Of a DNA stretch of 7,995 nt, positions 7,001 through 7,995 are shown piece after piece (the stretch's first letter is position 1; each line of letters opens with the position of its first letter). A program made the translations under genes and the position numbers. The DNA comes from DUSC01 sp964371125 (GTDB lineage Bacteria > Pseudomonadota > Alphaproteobacteria > Rhizobiales > Rhizobiaceae): positions 1-7,995 of the forward strand of contig CAYJMY010000216.1 of NCBI GenBank assembly GCA_964371125.1. Reading direction: 5' to 3'. The notes beneath the pieces are model-generated. The model was not told where the DNA came from. It ran no database searches and saw nothing but the letters and a program-made list of their open reading frames with translations.

Positions 7001-7487
7001 GCGGGAACGACTGCTTGCCGCCTTCGACGTCGTCAACGGCCATTTCCAGCGGCTGTTCTCGCACCTGTTCGGCGGCGGAACGGCCGAACTTCAGCTCATC
7101 GAATCGGAAGACCCGCTCGAGGCGGGCTTGGAGATCCTTGCCCGGCCCCCCGGAAAGAAGCCGCAGACGATGACGTTGCTGTCGGGCGGCGAGCAGGCGC
7201 TGACCGCGATGGCGCTGATCTTCGCGGTGTTTCTCACCAATCCGGCGCCGATCTGCGTGCTGGACGAGGTCGACGCGCCGCTCGACGACCACAATGTCGA
7301 GCGTTTCTGCAACCTGATGGACGAGATGGCGGCCTCGACCGAGACCCGCTTCGTCATCATCACGCACAATCCGATCACCATGGCGCGCATGAACCGCTTG
7401 TTCGGCGTGACGATGGCGGAGCAAGGTGTCAGCCAGCTCGTCTCGGTCGACCTCCAGGCCGCCGAGCAGATGCGCGAAGCGAGTTGA
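4029..7487 (+). CDS. smc: Chromosome segregation/condensation ATPase Smc
   Basis: Complete at 1152 residues, close to Caulobacter Smc. The N-terminal ATPase half begins MKFSRLRLLGFKSF and has Walker A GPNGCGKS at 31-38. A long Ala/Glu/Arg-rich coiled coil runs from about 165 to 500. A compact hinge follows (about 505-620), containing KGYETALGAALGEDLDLPLD and ending in LWRWDGMVAS (611-620). The returning coiled coil runs from about 620 to 935 with a Pro break at NTPPH (907-911) and the conserved LGAVNL (945-950). The C-terminal ATPase half has the signature LLSGGEQ (1050-1056), Walker B with Asp1079-Glu1080 in VLDEVDAPLDD, and the switch histidine in IITHNP. Known role: forms a homodimer with ScpA/ScpB (not in this window) that loads on DNA and aligns chromosome arms. 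The Shine-Dalgarno is weak (GGGG at 4017-4020), but the start matches the family's usual N-terminus. The stop abuts that of the opposing downstream gene. Confidence 0.97.
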   Translation: MKFSRLRLLGFKSFVEPSEFVIERGLTGVVGPNGCGKSNLVEALRWVMGESSYKNMRASGMDDVIFSGSGTRPARNTAEVTLFLENSDRTAPAAFNDADELQVSRRIEREAGSVYRINGKEARAKDVQLLFADQSTGARSPSMVGQGRIGELIQAKPQARRALLEEAAGISGLHTRRHEAELRLRAAEQNLERLDDVVGELESQIESLKRQARQAARFKNLSADIRKAEATLLHLRWTLAKAQEAEAKSALAVATSLVGERAEAQMHAAKEQAIGAHRLPELRDAEASSAAAVQRLSIARTQIEEEAARIRARQAELEKRIGHLDADIRREEQMVRDNADVLHRLAEEEASLQADNAGAVDREIATRAAFEEASAKLALSEGALSKLTAERAEAAAARQQAERALRDSAERRDRLRRQVAEVERESDEIAQRIAGLADPAEKRRLVDQAAEKLALAESAAVAAERAVAEARSAEAHLRSPLQEARGELARIETEARTLARILNASGGGLFPAVLEQIRVRKGYETALGAALGEDLDLPLDPGAPAHWAGAEEDASDPVLPDGIQSLASVVDAPRQLSRRLAQIGIVEANVGRRLQPLLRPGQRLVSRDGALWRWDGMVASADAPTAAAQRLAQKNRLAELDAEAVISTRKLRAAEEALGAAETGVRASVESEKDCRQAWRNAQHEVESARDALAKAERAAGELSSRRAALAEARSRLDDGQAEVEAAHAEAERALAAAPDLGDLQAHLDRTAADVARDRATLAEARASHEGLRREAEARVRRLAAIAGERQSWTARAENADRQIATLSSRRDEAAGERDALADAPDELDARRRALLSQLSEAESLRKAAADRLQEAETRQQAADKAATASIQALATAREERARAEERLTAADDRRREVEARIQEALNTPPHLVFRYTGIEADAPMPDMADVERQLDRLKIERERLGAVNLRAEDEQKELSERLETIVSEREDIIEAIRKLRQGIQSLNREGRERLLAAFDVVNGHFQRLFSHLFGGGTAELQLIESEDPLEAGLEILARPPGKKPQTMTLLSGGEQALTAMALIFAVFLTNPAPICVLDEVDAPLDDHNVERFCNLMDEMAASTETRFVIITHNPITMARMNRLFGVTMAEQGVSQLVSVDLQAAEQMREAS

Positions 7488-7995
7488 CTAGACCGTTTCA
7501 AGATCCGGCAGGAGCTTGCGGAAGTAATCGATCGTCCGGGCGAGACCGTCCTCGAGGCCGATCTTCGGCTCCCAGCCGAGCGCGTCCCGCGCGCGGCTGA
7601 TGTCCGGACGCCTCTGTCGTGGATCGTCTTGGGGCAATGGGCGGTACTCGATCGGCGAGCGCGATCCGGTCAGTCGCACGGTCATCTCGGCGAGCTCGCG
7701 GATCGAGAATTCGACGGGATTACCGAGGTTTATCGGGCCGGTCACCGTCTCGTCGGTGTTCATGAACCGGATGAAGCCGTCGATCATCTCGTCGACATAG
7801 CAGAATGATCTGGTCTGAGACCCGTCTCCATAGAGCGTGATCGGTTCGCCGCGCAGCGCCTGGATGACGAAATTCGAGACCACCCGTCCGTCGGCGTGGT
7901 GCATGCGCGGGCCGTAGGTATTGAAGATGCGCGCCACCTTGATCGGCAGGGCGCACTGGCGGTGGTAGTCGAAGAACAGCGTCTCGGCGCAGCGC
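7488..7995 (-). CDS. NAD-dependent epimerase/dehydratase, probable UDP-glucuronate decarboxylase, 3' part
   Basis: Partial: 168 C-terminal residues are visible and the gene continues beyond 7995. The apparent start at a GTG near 7937 is internal, because the frame stays open to the window edge with conserved family sequence (RCAETLFFDYHRQ) before it. Extended-SDR marks of the UDP-xylose synthase/UDP-glucuronate decarboxylase group are RIFNTYGPRMH, GDGSQTRSFCYVDEMIDGF, GPINLGNPVEFSIRELA and RPLPQDDPRQRRPDIS, followed by LGWEPKIGLEDGLARTIDYF. Known for the group: NAD-dependent decarboxylation of UDP-glucuronate to UDP-xylose in the cytosol, feeding surface polysaccharides. The Rossmann GxxGxxG and catalytic YxxxK lie outside; the first visible Arg would directly follow the catalytic Lys if the family pattern GKRCAETL holds. 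A dTDP-glucose dehydratase or other NDP-sugar epimerase is the main alternative. Confidence 0.87.
   Translation of the reverse strand, partial: RCAETLFFDYHRQCALPIKVARIFNTYGPRMHHADGRVVSNFVIQALRGEPITLYGDGSQTRSFCYVDEMIDGFIRFMNTDETVTGPINLGNPVEFSIRELAEMTVRLTGSRSPIEYRPLPQDDPRQRRPDISRARDALGWEPKIGLEDGLARTIDYFRKLLPDLETV

Noticed and set aside
7488..7937. Epimerase gene starting at the GTG at 7937 as a complete short protein
   Set aside because: Conserved family sequence continues upstream in frame to the window edge, so this is the 3' part of a longer gene rather than a small complete one.

Overview
This is a high-GC (by eye mid-60s percent), densely coding chromosomal segment that reads as Alphaproteobacteria, most likely Hyphomicrobiales/Rhizobiales (Mesorhizobium/Rhizobium-like). 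The indicators are a CcrM-type cell-cycle methyltransferase, a DUF721/DciA helicase-loader candidate, an alphaproteobacterial-style DsbA with an extra cysteine pair, and an Smc with the compact hinge I associate with this class. The genus call is inference; no rRNA or tRNA is present to confirm it.

Layout. 1-782 (+): 3' two thirds of ccrM, cut by the window edge. 810-1421 (-): HAD-superfamily hydrolase. 1429-2574 (-): mutY, seven bases upstream of the HAD gene and very probably co-transcribed with it. 2590-3099 (+): DUF721/DciA-like gene, divergent from mutY with only 15 bases between the usual start codons. 3100-3236: short gap with at most a weak promoter candidate. 3237-3941 (+): lipoprotein-type DsbA-family thioredoxin-fold protein. 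3942-4028: gap with GC-rich hairpins. 4029-7487 (+): complete smc. 7488-7995 (-): 3' part of a UDP-glucuronate decarboxylase/NAD-dependent epimerase gene, convergent with smc, the two stop codons directly abutting.

Functional picture. Four genes concern chromosome maintenance: GANTC methylation (ccrM), removal of A opposite 8-oxoguanine (mutY), probable replicative helicase loading (DUF721/DciA) and chromosome compaction and segregation (smc). The DsbA-like oxidoreductase acts outside the cytoplasm and is the odd member. The epimerase belongs to nucleotide-sugar (surface polysaccharide) metabolism and marks the end of this block.

I see no mobile element, CRISPR array, RNA gene, toxin-antitoxin or defence locus, and no convincing undescribed system. 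All genes look intact apart from the two cut by the window edges. The findings are therefore modest: gene-boundary architecture, start-codon choice, and a few family-level sequence peculiarities.
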